From positions 1,820,001 through 1,884,000 of the forward strand of contig JNLK01000001.1 of the NCBI GenBank assembly GCA_000703065.1: 64,000 nucleotides of DNA. The letters are read 5' to 3'. The position numbers were made by a program, and so were the translations under genes. A model generated the notes under the pieces. That model saw only the letters and a program-made list of their open reading frames with translations. It ran no database searches and was not told the DNA's origin. Shown here in pieces: positions 34,147 through 45,843 of the stretch (the stretch's first letter is position 1; every line of letters begins with the position of its first letter). This stretch comes from Lachnospiraceae bacterium AC2029 (lineage in GTDB: Bacteria > Bacillota > Clostridia > Lachnospirales > Lachnospiraceae).

Positions 34147-37100
34147 ATGAACAAGGCGTGTGAGAATCTGAAGAAAAATGGACTGTATGATCCGTCCTTC
34201 GAGCATGACAACTGCGGAATCGGTGCGATCATCCATGTACGGGGCGAGAAGAGCCACCAGCTGGTGGACGACGCGCTGAAGATCGTGGAGCGTCTGGAGC
34301 ACCGTGCAGGAAAGGATGCGGAAGGAAAGACCGGTGACGGCGTGGGGATCCTTACACAGATCCCTCATCAGTTCTTTGTAAAGAAGATGGCAGAGCAGGG
34401 CGTAACTCTTCCGGGCGAGCGTCAGTACGGCGTGGGTATGTTCTTCTTCCCTCAGAACGAGCTGACAATCCGTCAGGGCATGAAAATGTTCGAGACCATT
34501 TCCGCAAAGGAAGGCCTGTCGGTACTGGGCTGGAGAAAGGTTTCCATCTGCCCCGAGGTTCTGGGCTCCAAGGCACGGGACTGCATGCCCGCCATCCGTC
34601 AGGTATTCGTTGCAAGGAAGGAAGGCTTTGCCACAGATCTTGATTTTGACCGTCGTCTGTACGTGATCCGCCGCGAGTTCGAGCAGAGCAATGTGGACAC
34701 CTATGTTCCGTCGCTTTCCTGCCGTACCATCGTATATAAGGGCATGTTCCTGGTAGGACAGCTCCGTACCTTCTTTACAGATTTGATGGATCCGGACTAT
34801 ACCTCGGCCATAGCCATGGTACATTCCCGGTTCTCTACGAATACAAATCCCAGCTGGAACCGTGCTCATCCGAACCGCTTTATGGTGCATAACGGAGAGA
34901 TCAATACCATCAAGGGAAATGCGGACAAGATGCTGGCCCGCGAAGAAACCATGTCCACAGATCTTCTGTCAGCAGAAGACATGACGAAGGTTCTTCCTGT
35001 CATTTCCTCTTCCGGATCGGATTCCGCCATGCTGGACAATACACTGGAATTCCTGCTGATGAGCGGTATGGATCTGCCGCTGGCAGCCATGATCTGTATC
35101 CCCGAGCCCTGGGCACACAATGATACCCTGACTCAGGAGGAGAGAGATTTCTATCAGTACTATGCAACCATGATGGAACCCTGGGACGGACCGGCTTCCA
35201 TCCTTTTCTCCGACGGAGATCAGATGGGTGCCATCCTGGACAGGAACGGGCTTCGTCCCTCCCGTTACTATGTAATGGACGACGGAAGACTCATCCTTTC
35301 TTCCGAGGTAGGCGTGCTTCCGCTGGATGAGCGTCACATTTTACGGAAGGAGCGTCTGCATCCCGGCAAGATGCTTCTGGTGGATACAAAGGAAGGCAAG
35401 ATCTTCTCCGACGAGGAGATCAAGGAGCGTTATGCAAAGAGAGAGCCCTACGGCGAGTGGCTGGATTCCAACCTGCTGGAGCTTCATGATGTGAAGATCC
35501 CGAATGCGAAGGTTCCCACCTACACCCGTGAGGAGCGGACCCGTCTGCAGAAGGCCTTCGGTTATACCTATGAGAATTATCATGACAGCATCCGGAATAT
35601 GGCGGAGCGCGGGATCGAGCAGATCGGTGCCATGGGCGTGGATACTCCCATCGCAGCCCTGTCGAAGGAGCATCAGCCGCTGTTCTACTATTTCAAGCAG
35701 CTGTTCGCACAGGTAACGAACCCGCCCATCGATGCAGAGCGTGAGAAGATCGTTACCAGCCGCAGTGTATATCTCGGAAAGAACGGAAATCTTCTGTCCG
35801 AGCAGCCGGAGAACTGCCATGTGCTGAAGATCCACAATCCCATCCTGACGGATCTGGATCTCCTGAAGATCGAGCATCTGAAGAAGGAAGGCTTCGGCGT
35901 GGCAAAGGTTTCCATCCTTTACTACAAGAGCACTCCCATCAAGCGTGTGATCGACCACCTCTTCGTTGAGGTGGATAAGGCGTACCGTGAGGGCGCACAT
36001 ATCCTGATCCTTTCGGACCGCGGTGTGGACGAGAACCACGTGGCTCTGCCGTCGCTTCTGGCCGTGGCAGCGGTTCACCGTCATCTGGTTCAGACCAAGA
36101 AATGTACCGCCATGTCTCTGATCCTGGAATCCGGTGAGCCCCGCGAGGTGCATCATTTTGCAACCCTTCTGGGCTACGGTGCATCCGCAGTCAATCCCTA
36201 TCTGGCTCACTCGACCATAGCAGAGCTGGTGGATGACGGCCTTCTGGACAAGGATTACTATGCGGCAGTTGAGGATTATGATCATGCGGTCCTGGCAGGT
36301 ATCGTAAAGATCGCATCGAAGATGGGTATCTCCACGATCCAGTCCTATCAGGGCAGCAAGATCTTCGAGGCCATCGGTATCTCACGGGAAGTGATCGACC
36401 GGTATTTCACAGGAACCGTCAGCCGTGTAGAGGGCATCACCCTTGCAGATATCGCTGCAGCGGTGGATGCACAGCACAGCCGGGCATTTGATCCGCTGGG
36501 TCTGTCCACGGATCTGTCACTGACTGCCGTCGGACGGCATAAATCCAGAAGCCAGGGCGAGAATCATCGATACAATCCGCAGACGATCCATATGCTGCAG
36601 ACTTCGACCAGAGAAGGAAATTACGATAAGTTCGTTGAATATACGAAAATGGTGGACGAGGAGAAGACCGGATATCTTCGGAGTCTCCTGGACTTCAACT
36701 ATCCGGAGGAGGGGATCCCGCTTGAGGAGGTCGAGTCCGAGGACGAGATCGTAAAGAGGTTCAAGACCGGCGCCATGTCCTACGGCTCCATTTCCGAGGA
36801 GGCGCATACGGCACTTGCGGTTGCCATGAACCATCTGCACGGAAAGTCCAATTCCGGTGAGGGCGGTGAGAGCGATGAGCGTCTTGCCTCCGCAGGAAAG
36901 AAGGATGACCGGAGCTCAGCCATCAAGCAGGTGGCCAGCGGACGGTTCGGCGTTACCAGCAAGTATCTGGTATCCGCACGGGAGATCCAGATCAAGATGG
37001 CTCAGGGCGCGAAGCCCGGTGAGGGCGGACATCTGCCCGGAAAGAAGGTATATCCGTGGATCGCGAAGACCAGACATTCCACCCCGGGTGTGTCCCTCAT

Positions 37101-38742
37101 TTCCCCGCCGCCGCATCATGATATCTACTCCATCGAGGATCTGGCGGAGCTGATCTATGATCTGAAGAATGCAAATAAGGACGCGCGGATCTCCGTGAAG
37201 CTGGTGTCCGAGGCAGGCGTCGGTACGGTTGCGGCCGGTGTTGCCAAGGCCGGCGCACAGGTAGTCCTGATCTCCGGCTATGACGGAGGAACCGGTGCGG
37301 CACCGCTCAGCTCCATCCACAATGCAGGTCTTCCCTGGGAGCTGGGTCTGGCCGAGACTCATCAGACACTTCTGATGAACGGTCTGCGGAACCAGGTTGT
37401 GATCGAGACCGACGGTAAGCTGATGAGCGGAAGAGACGTGGCTATCGCTGCACTTCTGGGTGCCGAGGAATTCGGCTTTGCCACCGCACCGCTGGTAACC
37501 CTCGGCTGTGTGATGATGCGTGTCTGCCATCAGGATACCTGCCCCATGGGCGTGGCTACCCAGAATCCGGAGCTCCGGAAGCGTTTCATGGGCAAGCCGG
37601 AATATGTAGAGAATTTCATGCGGTTCATCGCACGTCAGCTTCGTGAATACATGGCAAAGCTGGGCGTAAGGACCGTGGAAGAAATGGTGGGCCGGACAGA
37701 TCTTCTGAAGAGGAAGGATTCTCCGAAGGCGCTTCAGAATGAAAGCAGCGCAGCAAAGGATGCAATGACCGGATCTCATAACGACGAGATCTCCCTGTCC
37801 CGGATCCTGGTAGACCTTTCCGGTTTCGACCGTTCGGAGCAGACCTTCCGTCCGGAGCTGGCCTACGACTTCAAGCTGAAGGAGACAAAGGATGAGAAGA
37901 TCCTGCTGTCGGATGCAGCGGTTCAGCAGTCCATCAAAAAAGGAAAGAAGAGCTGCGTAGATATCGAGATCTCAAACGTGGACCGTACCTTCGGTACCCT
38001 GCTGGGTGCTGAGGTGACACGCCATAATCCGGAGGGTCTGGAAGAGGATACCATCACCGTGAACTGCAAGGGCTCTGGCGGACAGAGCTTCGGCGCATTT
38101 GTTCCGAAGGGCGTGACCCTGAACCTGACCGGTGACAGCAACGACTACTTCGGCAAGGGTCTTTCCGGCGGTAAGCTGATCGTGCATGCTCCGAAGGAAG
38201 CGGGCTATGATCCCGGCGAGAACATCCTCATCGGAAATGTGGCGCTGTACGGTGCAACCAGCGGAGAAGCCTACATCGGCGGTATGGCGGGAGAGCGCTT
38301 CTGCATCCGGAATTCCGGTGTGACCGCGGTTGTCGAGGGTGTCGGCGAACACGGATGCGAGTACATGACCGGCGGTAAGGCCGTGATCCTCGGACCTACA
38401 GGCAAGAACTTTGCAGCCGGCATGAGCGGCGGCGTTGCCTATGTACTGGATGAGGAGAATCATCTGTATAAGAACCTGAACAAGGAGCTGGTACTGATGG
38501 AGAAGGTTGAGCAGCGGAACGAGAAGGAAGAGCTGCGGAAGATCATCGAGAATCATGTGAAGTACACTGGTTCCGCAAAGGGACAGAAGATCCTTGATAA
38601 TTTCGATGAGATGATCGGTAAATTCAAGAAGATCATCCCCACGGACTACAAGGAAATGCTCCACCTGACGGCACAGAACGAAGAGAAGGGCATGACCAGA
38701 GAGCAGGCCCAGATCGAAGCCTTTACCGAGCTGGTGGGCTGA
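34147..38742 (+). CDS. gltB: Glutamate synthase, large subunit
   Basis: 1531 residues from ATG 34147 (GGGAGGA upstream); the frame is open further upstream only through the leader. It transfers the amide of glutamine to 2-oxoglutarate. Class II amidotransferase Cys23 in HDNCGIGA follows a 22-residue propeptide, a usual arrangement. Synthase domain with FMN site (GAKPGEGGHLPGKKV, ISGYDGGTGAAP) and the 3Fe-4S cysteines in C-x5-C-x4-C (VMMRVCHQDTCPMG) are present, then the C-terminal beta-helix with GxxxGE repeats. The partner gltD is separated by a gene on the other strand. Confidence 0.97.
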   Translation: MNKACENLKKNGLYDPSFEHDNCGIGAIIHVRGEKSHQLVDDALKIVERLEHRAGKDAEGKTGDGVGILTQIPHQFFVKKMAEQGVTLPGERQYGVGMFFFPQNELTIRQGMKMFETISAKEGLSVLGWRKVSICPEVLGSKARDCMPAIRQVFVARKEGFATDLDFDRRLYVIRREFEQSNVDTYVPSLSCRTIVYKGMFLVGQLRTFFTDLMDPDYTSAIAMVHSRFSTNTNPSWNRAHPNRFMVHNGEINTIKGNADKMLAREETMSTDLLSAEDMTKVLPVISSSGSDSAMLDNTLEFLLMSGMDLPLAAMICIPEPWAHNDTLTQEERDFYQYYATMMEPWDGPASILFSDGDQMGAILDRNGLRPSRYYVMDDGRLILSSEVGVLPLDERHILRKERLHPGKMLLVDTKEGKIFSDEEIKERYAKREPYGEWLDSNLLELHDVKIPNAKVPTYTREERTRLQKAFGYTYENYHDSIRNMAERGIEQIGAMGVDTPIAALSKEHQPLFYYFKQLFAQVTNPPIDAEREKIVTSRSVYLGKNGNLLSEQPENCHVLKIHNPILTDLDLLKIEHLKKEGFGVAKVSILYYKSTPIKRVIDHLFVEVDKAYREGAHILILSDRGVDENHVALPSLLAVAAVHRHLVQTKKCTAMSLILESGEPREVHHFATLLGYGASAVNPYLAHSTIAELVDDGLLDKDYYAAVEDYDHAVLAGIVKIASKMGISTIQSYQGSKIFEAIGISREVIDRYFTGTVSRVEGITLADIAAAVDAQHSRAFDPLGLSTDLSLTAVGRHKSRSQGENHRYNPQTIHMLQTSTREGNYDKFVEYTKMVDEEKTGYLRSLLDFNYPEEGIPLEEVESEDEIVKRFKTGAMSYGSISEEAHTALAVAMNHLHGKSNSGEGGESDERLASAGKKDDRSSAIKQVASGRFGVTSKYLVSAREIQIKMAQGAKPGEGGHLPGKKVYPWIAKTRHSTPGVSLISPPPHHDIYSIEDLAELIYDLKNANKDARISVKLVSEAGVGTVAAGVAKAGAQVVLISGYDGGTGAAPLSSIHNAGLPWELGLAETHQTLLMNGLRNQVVIETDGKLMSGRDVAIAALLGAEEFGFATAPLVTLGCVMMRVCHQDTCPMGVATQNPELRKRFMGKPEYVENFMRFIARQLREYMAKLGVRTVEEMVGRTDLLKRKDSPKALQNESSAAKDAMTGSHNDEISLSRILVDLSGFDRSEQTFRPELAYDFKLKETKDEKILLSDAAVQQSIKKGKKSCVDIEISNVDRTFGTLLGAEVTRHNPEGLEEDTITVNCKGSGGQSFGAFVPKGVTLNLTGDSNDYFGKGLSGGKLIVHAPKEAGYDPGENILIGNVALYGATSGEAYIGGMAGERFCIRNSGVTAVVEGVGEHGCEYMTGGKAVILGPTGKNFAAGMSGGVAYVLDEENHLYKNLNKELVLMEKVEQRNEKEELRKIIENHVKYTGSAKGQKILDNFDEMIGKFKKIIPTDYKEMLHLTAQNEEKGMTREQAQIEAFTELVG

Positions 38743-38758
38743 TCATAGTAAGGATCGC

Positions 38759-38787
38759 GGGCCGGTATATGGAGAGTGTACCGGCCC
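38759..38787. terminator. Hairpin after gltB
   Basis: A 9-bp stem GGGCCGGTA / TACCGGCCC without a strong T tract, 17 bases after the gltB stop. Confidence 0.5.
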
Positions 38788-38810
38788 GTATGTGAATACA
38801 TGACAGAGGG

Positions 38811-38854
38811 ACCGGCTCCGTATCACATTTTCGTGTGACACGGAGCCGGTCTTG
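38811..38854. terminator. Second terminator between gltB and the convergent lipoprotein gene
   Basis: The stem ACCGGCTCCGT / ACGGAGCCGGT extends through TCACA/TGTGA to a TTTTCG loop and is followed by CTTGCT. It is symmetric enough to serve both strands. Confidence 0.65.
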
Positions 38855-38905
38855 CTGTCTATAGGATTTACGTCTCGACCTGAGCGAGGGGACGAGATCA
38901 TGGAG

Positions 38906-40702
38906 TTATTTATTTACCTTCTGCACCAGGTAGAGGAACTCTGCCTTGTAGGTGTCGTCCGTCACGCCCGGGATTGTCTTCAGGCGGTCATAGATCTCGG
39001 TGTAGCTTGCGGTGCCCTTGTACTCGGAACCGCGGAGCAGCATTCCGAATTCAGCCACGCCTGCGGCAAAGGAGGTGTCGGCGTCCATTTCTTCCTCGAT
39101 CATATCCTTGGAGACGGGATAGGTGAGAAGCTTGCTCTCGGTTGCATCCGGCTCCTTGTAGCGGATGTTGACTGCCAGCAGCTCGTTCTTTAAGGATGTT
39201 TCCTCAGTGTTTTCTTTTGTGGACTCATTTCCGTAGCGGCTCTCAACGCCCTTGATCTCGTAAGCGGAATCTGCGGGAACCACCTCGTACAGTACGGTCA
39301 CGGTCTGGCCGGAACCCACCTCGCCGCCGTCCTTCTTGTCATTTGCGAAGTCCTCTGCAGCCATTTCACGGTTTTCGTAACCGATCAGACGATAACCCTT
39401 TACCTGTTCCGGATTGAATTCCACCTGGAACTTCACGTCCTTAGCCACGGTGTAAAGAGTGGACCACATTTCCTCCTTCAGGACCTTGGTAGCCTCTGCG
39501 GTGCAGTCGATGTAGGAGTAGTTGCCGTTACCGTAGTCTGCAAGTGCTTCCATCTTGCTGTCCTGATAGTTGCCCTCGCCGAAGCCCAGGCAGGAAAGGA
39601 AGACGCCTGTTTCACGCTTTTCTTCCACCAGCTTGATCAGATCCGCCTCGGAGGAGATACCCACATTCAGGTCACCGTCCGTGGCAAGGATGATGCGGTT
39701 ATTGCCGCCCTTGATGAAGTACTTTGCAGCGATCTCATATGCCTTTGTGATGCCGCCTTCTCCGTTGGTGCTTCCCCATGCTTCCAGAGAATCGATGGCT
39801 TCCCGGATCCTGCCCTTGTCAGCGCCGGTAGCGCCCTCAAGAACCACTTCCTCGGTTCCTGCGTAGGTTACGATGGATACGGTATCATTCTCGGAAAGAT
39901 TCTCTGTCAGGAGGTCAAATGCCTTCTGAGCCAGAGGCAGCTTGTTATTGTTGAACATGGATCCGGAGGTGTCGATCAGGAACACGATGTTGGAGCCGCC
40001 CTCCGGCTGGATCTCCTCGGCCTTTACGCCCACCCGGAGGAGGAGTGTGTCCTTGTTCCAGGGACAGGGTGCAAGAGCGGTGGTCACGCCGAACTTCTCG
40101 CCGTCCTTCGGAGCCTCGTAATCATAATGGAAGTAGTTGATCATTTCCTCGATACGGATCGCGGAATCGCTGATCCCGTAGCCGTCATCTGCGAAAATGC
40201 TGCGACGCAGGTTGGAGTAGGTAGCTGTATCCACATCCGCGCCGAAGGTGGAATAAGGATTTGCGGATACGCTGAGGAATCCGGATTCTTTGATGTTATT
40301 GTAATTCTCGGTATTCCAGTTGCCGTCCTGAACGAATACATCATCCGGCATGGTGTTGTAATAAGTGGCCCCGGAGTCCATGGCTTCCGATTCTCCTACG
40401 GATTCCTCCATTGCCGGCACCGCATTCATCATACCTCTCGAGCCCTTGTAGTTGAGTGTATCGTCTGAGGGATCATACAGTCCGTCATACTTTGAACCTG
40501 CCGCAGCGATCCTGTTCTCGATCTCAGCGTCTGTCAGCGCTGCAACGATCTTCTCCGTGGTTCCCGGATCCGAAGGGTTGCCGGATGAACCGGTCCCCGT
40601 GCTTCCCGTGGAGCTTCCGCAGCCGGTCAGCAGCATGCAGCCTGCCAGGAACGGCGCTGCAAGTTTGGAGATGCGACGTGTGTATTTCTTACTTCTCTTC
40701 AT
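38906..40702 (-). CDS. Von Willebrand factor A domain lipoprotein (YfbK-like)
   Basis: 598 residues. A lipoprotein signal with lipobox LLTGC (Cys near residue 28) and a Ser/Gly/Thr tether come first. The N-terminal conserved block SANPYSTFGADVDTATYSNLRR and IRIEEMINYFHYDYEAP is typical of YfbK. The VWA domain has the MIDAS motif FLIDTSGSM, then TYAG and ILATDGDLNVG, and a C-terminal DUF3520-type region. It probably acts outside the membrane in metal-dependent protein binding. GGGGAGG precedes the ATG. Its place between gltB and gltD breaks the usual gltBD operon. Confidence 0.9.
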   Translation of the reverse strand: MKRSKKYTRRISKLAAPFLAGCMLLTGCGSSTGSTGTGSSGNPSDPGTTEKIVAALTDAEIENRIAAAGSKYDGLYDPSDDTLNYKGSRGMMNAVPAMEESVGESEAMDSGATYYNTMPDDVFVQDGNWNTENYNNIKESGFLSVSANPYSTFGADVDTATYSNLRRSIFADDGYGISDSAIRIEEMINYFHYDYEAPKDGEKFGVTTALAPCPWNKDTLLLRVGVKAEEIQPEGGSNIVFLIDTSGSMFNNNKLPLAQKAFDLLTENLSENDTVSIVTYAGTEEVVLEGATGADKGRIREAIDSLEAWGSTNGEGGITKAYEIAAKYFIKGGNNRIILATDGDLNVGISSEADLIKLVEEKRETGVFLSCLGFGEGNYQDSKMEALADYGNGNYSYIDCTAEATKVLKEEMWSTLYTVAKDVKFQVEFNPEQVKGYRLIGYENREMAAEDFANDKKDGGEVGSGQTVTVLYEVVPADSAYEIKGVESRYGNESTKENTEETSLKNELLAVNIRYKEPDATESKLLTYPVSKDMIEEEMDADTSFAAGVAEFGMLLRGSEYKGTASYTEIYDRLKTIPGVTDDTYKAEFLYLVQKVNK

Positions 40703-40926
40703 TTTATTTCCTCCCCTGTTTTACGGTTTTTGTATTCACTCCCCTGCCGGAGGCGTCCCTTCCGGATCAGGCTTTCAAAAGCGTTCTGGTTATTATACGG
40801 AGGCCCCCGGAGGTTTTATGGGAAAAAATTGTAATTTTTCACGTATATCGAAAAATCACTGCTGCCACATGCCTGAACGCAAAGCATAATCAGGCAAAAA
40901 CTTCCGAAAATTAATTGAATTCTATA

Positions 40927-40954
40927 TTGACTTTCAAATCGGAAGTGATATACT
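40927..40954 (+). promoter_or_regulatory. gltD promoter
   Basis: TTGACT (40927-40932), 16 bases, TATACT (40949-40954), the same design as gltB. The preceding 40703-40926 contains the start region of the opposite gene and nothing else I can support. Confidence 0.75.
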
Positions 40955-40990
40955 ACTTTCATATAAGAAAATAAATCTGTTTGAAATGAC

Positions 40991-41036
40991 GAAGCAAGGG
41001 CGTTTCGGGTATCTGTACTCGAAGTGCCCTTGCTTC
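40991..41036 (+). promoter_or_regulatory. gltD leader hairpin, candidate attenuator
   Basis: A long stem GAAGCAAGGGC / GCCCTTGCTTC is continued by TTCGGGTA / TACTCGAA to a small loop, and ends in ATTT. The 5' arm is nearly the same as in gltB; the top of the hairpin has changed with compensating pairs, a hint that the structure itself is kept. Confidence 0.6.
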
Positions 41037-41059
41037 ATTTAGAAAAGAGGAGAAAAGCT

Positions 41060-42544
41060 ATGGGAAAACCAACCGGATTTATGGAATATGAAAGAAAGAA
41101 CGGACCGGTCACGCCGGAAGCGGAGCGCGTGCAGAACTTCCGTGAGTTCCACGGACAGCTTCCGACGGAAGAGCAGAAGAAGCAGGCGGCCCGCTGTATG
41201 GACTGCGGCGTGCCCTTCTGCCAGGCAGGAGTGATGATCGCCGGTATGGCGTCCGGCTGCCCCCTGCATAATCTGGTTCCGGAGATGAACGATCTGGTTT
41301 ACCGGGGAAATCTGGAGCAGGCATATATCCGCCTTTCCAAGACCCACAGCTTCCCGGAATTCACATCCCGTGTGTGTCCGGCGCTTTGCGAAGCTGCATG
41401 TACCTGCGGTCTTCACAGTGAAGCGGTGGCCACCAAGGAAAATGAGCGCGCGGTGATCGAGTATGCCTTCGAGCAGGGACTTGTAAAGGAAGAAATACCG
41501 TCAGTCCGTACCGGCAAGAAGGTTGCGGTGGTGGGCAGCGGTCCTTCCGGACTTGCGGCTGCACAGCTTCTGAACCGCCGTGGTCATGAGGTTACGGTAT
41601 ATGAAAGAAGTGACCGGATCGGCGGACTTCTCCGCTACGGTATCCCCAATATGAAGCTGGACAAGTCGGTGATCGACCGTCGTGTGAAGCTGATGGAAGA
41701 GGCGGGAATACATTTTATCACAGGCGCGGATGTGGGAAATACCATGGCTGCGGAAGAGCTTACAAAGCAGTATGACAGCGTGATCCTGGCCTGCGGAGCT
41801 TCAAATCCGAGAGACATCAAGGCTCCCGGCAGAGAGGCAAAGGGGATCCGTTTTGCGGTGGATTTCCTGTCAGAGGTAACGAAGACTCTCCTGGACAGCG
41901 ATTTCACGAAGGTTCCCACGAAGCTTGCAGAGGGGAAGGACGTGATCGTGATCGGCGGCGGTGATACGGGAAATGACTGTGTCGGAACCTCCATCCGTCT
42001 GGGTGCCAAATCCGTGACCCAGCTGGAAATGATGCCGGAGCCGCCCTGCGAAAGACTGGCCTCCAACCCCTGGCCGGAGTGGCCGAGAGTCGGCAAGACC
42101 GATTACGGACAGGAAGAGGCCATCGATAAGTTCGGGCATGATCCCCGGATCTATCAGACAACGGTGAAGGAATTCCATAAGAATAAGAAGGGAGAGCTGG
42201 ACGGCGTGACAGTCATTTCCCTGGAGGCGAAGAAGGATCCGAATACCGGACGGATGCAGATGGTGCCGGTAGAGGGAACCGAGAAGAAGCTTCCCGCACA
42301 GCTGGTTCTGATCGCGGCAGGCTTCCTGGGAAGTCAGGACTATGTGACCAAGTCCTTCGGTGTCGAGGTGGACGGACGGACAAATGTGAAGACCGCTCCC
42401 GGCGAATACGCTACGACAAAGCCACATGTGTATGCGGTTGGAGATATGCATCGCGGACAGTCCCTGGTGGTATGGGCCATCGCAGAGGGAAGAGCCGCAG
42501 CGAAGGAAGTGGACCGGGATCTGATGGGATACACCAATCTGTAA
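41060..42544 (+). CDS. gltD: Glutamate synthase, small subunit
   Basis: 494 residues from ATG 41060 (AAGAGGAG upstream); an earlier in-frame ATG falls inside the leader hairpin. It is the NADPH- or NADH-oxidising beta subunit. Features are N-terminal Fe-S cysteines (ARCMDCGVPFCQAG, GCPLHN, RVCPALCEAACTCG), an FAD site VAVVGSGPSGLAAA, an NAD(P)H site VIVIGGGDTGNDC, and the terminal VYAVGDMHRGQSLVVWAI. It works with GltB. Confidence 0.97.
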   Translation: MGKPTGFMEYERKNGPVTPEAERVQNFREFHGQLPTEEQKKQAARCMDCGVPFCQAGVMIAGMASGCPLHNLVPEMNDLVYRGNLEQAYIRLSKTHSFPEFTSRVCPALCEAACTCGLHSEAVATKENERAVIEYAFEQGLVKEEIPSVRTGKKVAVVGSGPSGLAAAQLLNRRGHEVTVYERSDRIGGLLRYGIPNMKLDKSVIDRRVKLMEEAGIHFITGADVGNTMAAEELTKQYDSVILACGASNPRDIKAPGREAKGIRFAVDFLSEVTKTLLDSDFTKVPTKLAEGKDVIVIGGGDTGNDCVGTSIRLGAKSVTQLEMMPEPPCERLASNPWPEWPRVGKTDYGQEEAIDKFGHDPRIYQTTVKEFHKNKKGELDGVTVISLEAKKDPNTGRMQMVPVEGTEKKLPAQLVLIAAGFLGSQDYVTKSFGVEVDGRTNVKTAPGEYATTKPHVYAVGDMHRGQSLVVWAIAEGRAAAKEVDRDLMGYTNL

Positions 42545-42590
42545 TGTCATCCGGATCCCTCGGCCCTGCGGCCCCGGAATGGCATGACGT

Positions 42591-42617
42591 TGTCATCCTG
42601 AGCGCAGCGAAGGATCT
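42591..42617. repeat. Short dispersed repeat (GTCATCCTGAGCG... type)
   Basis: The block GTCATCCTGAGCGCAGCG followed by AAGGATC lies between gltD and pyrG. Just upstream (42545-42590) another palindrome pairs GTCAT-CCGG with CCGG...ATGAC. The block matches, from memory, a short sequence scattered between genes of many unrelated bacteria; its function is not settled. Confidence 0.5.
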
Positions 42618-42634
42618 TAAGGTTTTAAGAATAG

Positions 42635-44254
<1,620 letters not shown>

Positions 44255-44301
44255 GAGAAGGGTGAACCAAAGGACTTAACTGATATCAGAAAGGGCATGA
44301 C

Positions 44302-45744
44302 ATGCAACAGAGTATATCCACTTCCGATCATAAGCTTCATGAGGAATGCGGCCTTATGGGAATCTATGCATCCACGGCGTATCCCCTTGCAAGGGACATC
44401 TATTACGGGCTCTACGCACTGCAGCATCGCGGGCAGGAGAGCTGTGGGATCGTTGTAAATGAGGACGGGGTCTTCCATTCCAAGAAGGACCTGGGGCAGG
44501 TGTCGCAGGTCTTTACGGAGGAGGAGCTGGCACATTTTCCCGAAGGCAGCATGGCGGTGGGGCATGTGCGTTACGGCACGACCGGCGGAAATAACCGGAA
44601 TAACTGTCAGCCCATGGAGGTTAATCACCAGAAGGGCAAGATGGCCCTGGCCCATAACGGGAATATCAGCAATGCATATGAGCTTCGGACTGAGCTGGAA
44701 CTCTCCGGAGCGATCTTCCATTCCACATCGGATACGGAGATCATAGCGTATATCGTGACCCGGGAACGTCTGAAGACGGGTTCCATCGAGGCGGCTGTGC
44801 TGGCTGCCATGAATTACCTGGAGGGAGCTTATTCCATCGCGGTAATGTCGGCGACCAAGCTGATCATTGCGCGGGACCCCCACGGCTTCCGTCCCCTCTG
44901 TTACGGACAGAAGCCCGACGGCACCTATGTGGCGGCTTCGGAGACCTGCGCGCTTGAAGCAGTGGGAGCCAAATATGTCCGCGACGTGGAGCCGGGAGAG
45001 CTGATCGTTTTCTCAGAGAACGGTGTGGAGAGCATGAGAGATCACTGTGAGACCAAACCCCGGAGCACCTGTATCTTCGAGTACATCTATTTTGCACGAC
45101 CGGATTCTGTGATCGACGGAGTGTCCGTGCATGCCGCACGGCTGAAGGCAGGAGAGATCCTTGCCCGGAACTATCCTGTTCTGGCGGACGTGGTGGTGGG
45201 CGTACCGGATTCCGGACTGGATGCGGCGCTGGGCTATTCACGATATTCGGGAATCCCCTATGGGATCGGCTTTATCAAGAATAAATACATCGGCAGAACA
45301 TTTATCTCTCCCTCACAGAACGAAAGAACCAGCGGAGTCCGGATCAAGCTGAATCCGCTGAAGGAGACTGTGGCCGGAAAAAGGGTGGTGCTTGTGGATG
45401 ATTCCATCGTCCGCGGAACCACCAGCAAGCGGATCGTACATCTCCTGCGGGAGGCGGGGGCAAAGGAGATCCATGTCAGGATCTCGTCTCCTCCGTTTCT
45501 CAGTCCCTGCTATTACGGGACCGATATCGACACTAAGGAGAATCTGGTGGCATGCAATTATTCGCTGACGGAGATCGCAGAGCTGATCGGCGCGGATTCT
45601 CTGGGGTATCTGCCGCTGGACAGCCTGTCCGAGCTGGTGGGACATGACGGCTACTGTCACGCCTGCTTCAGCGGACAGTACGCAACACGTGTACCGGAGG
45701 TGACAAGCAAGGAGCGATTTGAAAAAAGACTGTCGAAATTATGA
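44302..45744 (+). CDS. purF: Amidophosphoribosyltransferase
   Basis: 480 residues. First step of purine synthesis: PRPP plus glutamine to phosphoribosylamine. The mature N terminus would be Cys16 in HEECGLMG after a 15-residue propeptide, as in the Bacillus subtilis type. The PRPP loop VVLVDDSIVRGTTSKRIV is present, and cysteines in STCIFEY, CNYS and YCHACF fit the 4Fe-4S ligands of that type. GAAAGGG precedes ATG 44302; ATG 44297 is out of frame. It follows pyrG by 47 bases. Confidence 0.97.
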   Translation: MQQSISTSDHKLHEECGLMGIYASTAYPLARDIYYGLYALQHRGQESCGIVVNEDGVFHSKKDLGQVSQVFTEEELAHFPEGSMAVGHVRYGTTGGNNRNNCQPMEVNHQKGKMALAHNGNISNAYELRTELELSGAIFHSTSDTEIIAYIVTRERLKTGSIEAAVLAAMNYLEGAYSIAVMSATKLIIARDPHGFRPLCYGQKPDGTYVAASETCALEAVGAKYVRDVEPGELIVFSENGVESMRDHCETKPRSTCIFEYIYFARPDSVIDGVSVHAARLKAGEILARNYPVLADVVVGVPDSGLDAALGYSRYSGIPYGIGFIKNKYIGRTFISPSQNERTSGVRIKLNPLKETVAGKRVVLVDDSIVRGTTSKRIVHLLREAGAKEIHVRISSPPFLSPCYYGTDIDTKENLVACNYSLTEIAELIGADSLGYLPLDSLSELVGHDGYCHACFSGQYATRVPEVTSKERFEKRLSKL

Positions 45745-45843
45745 CAGTTCTTATGGCCTTATAGCCGTATAGCATGTTCCTGTGTGACATTAATGTGACT
45801 GAGAAAATGATATTATGAATCTGTTGTTGAAAAGTGGAGGACT

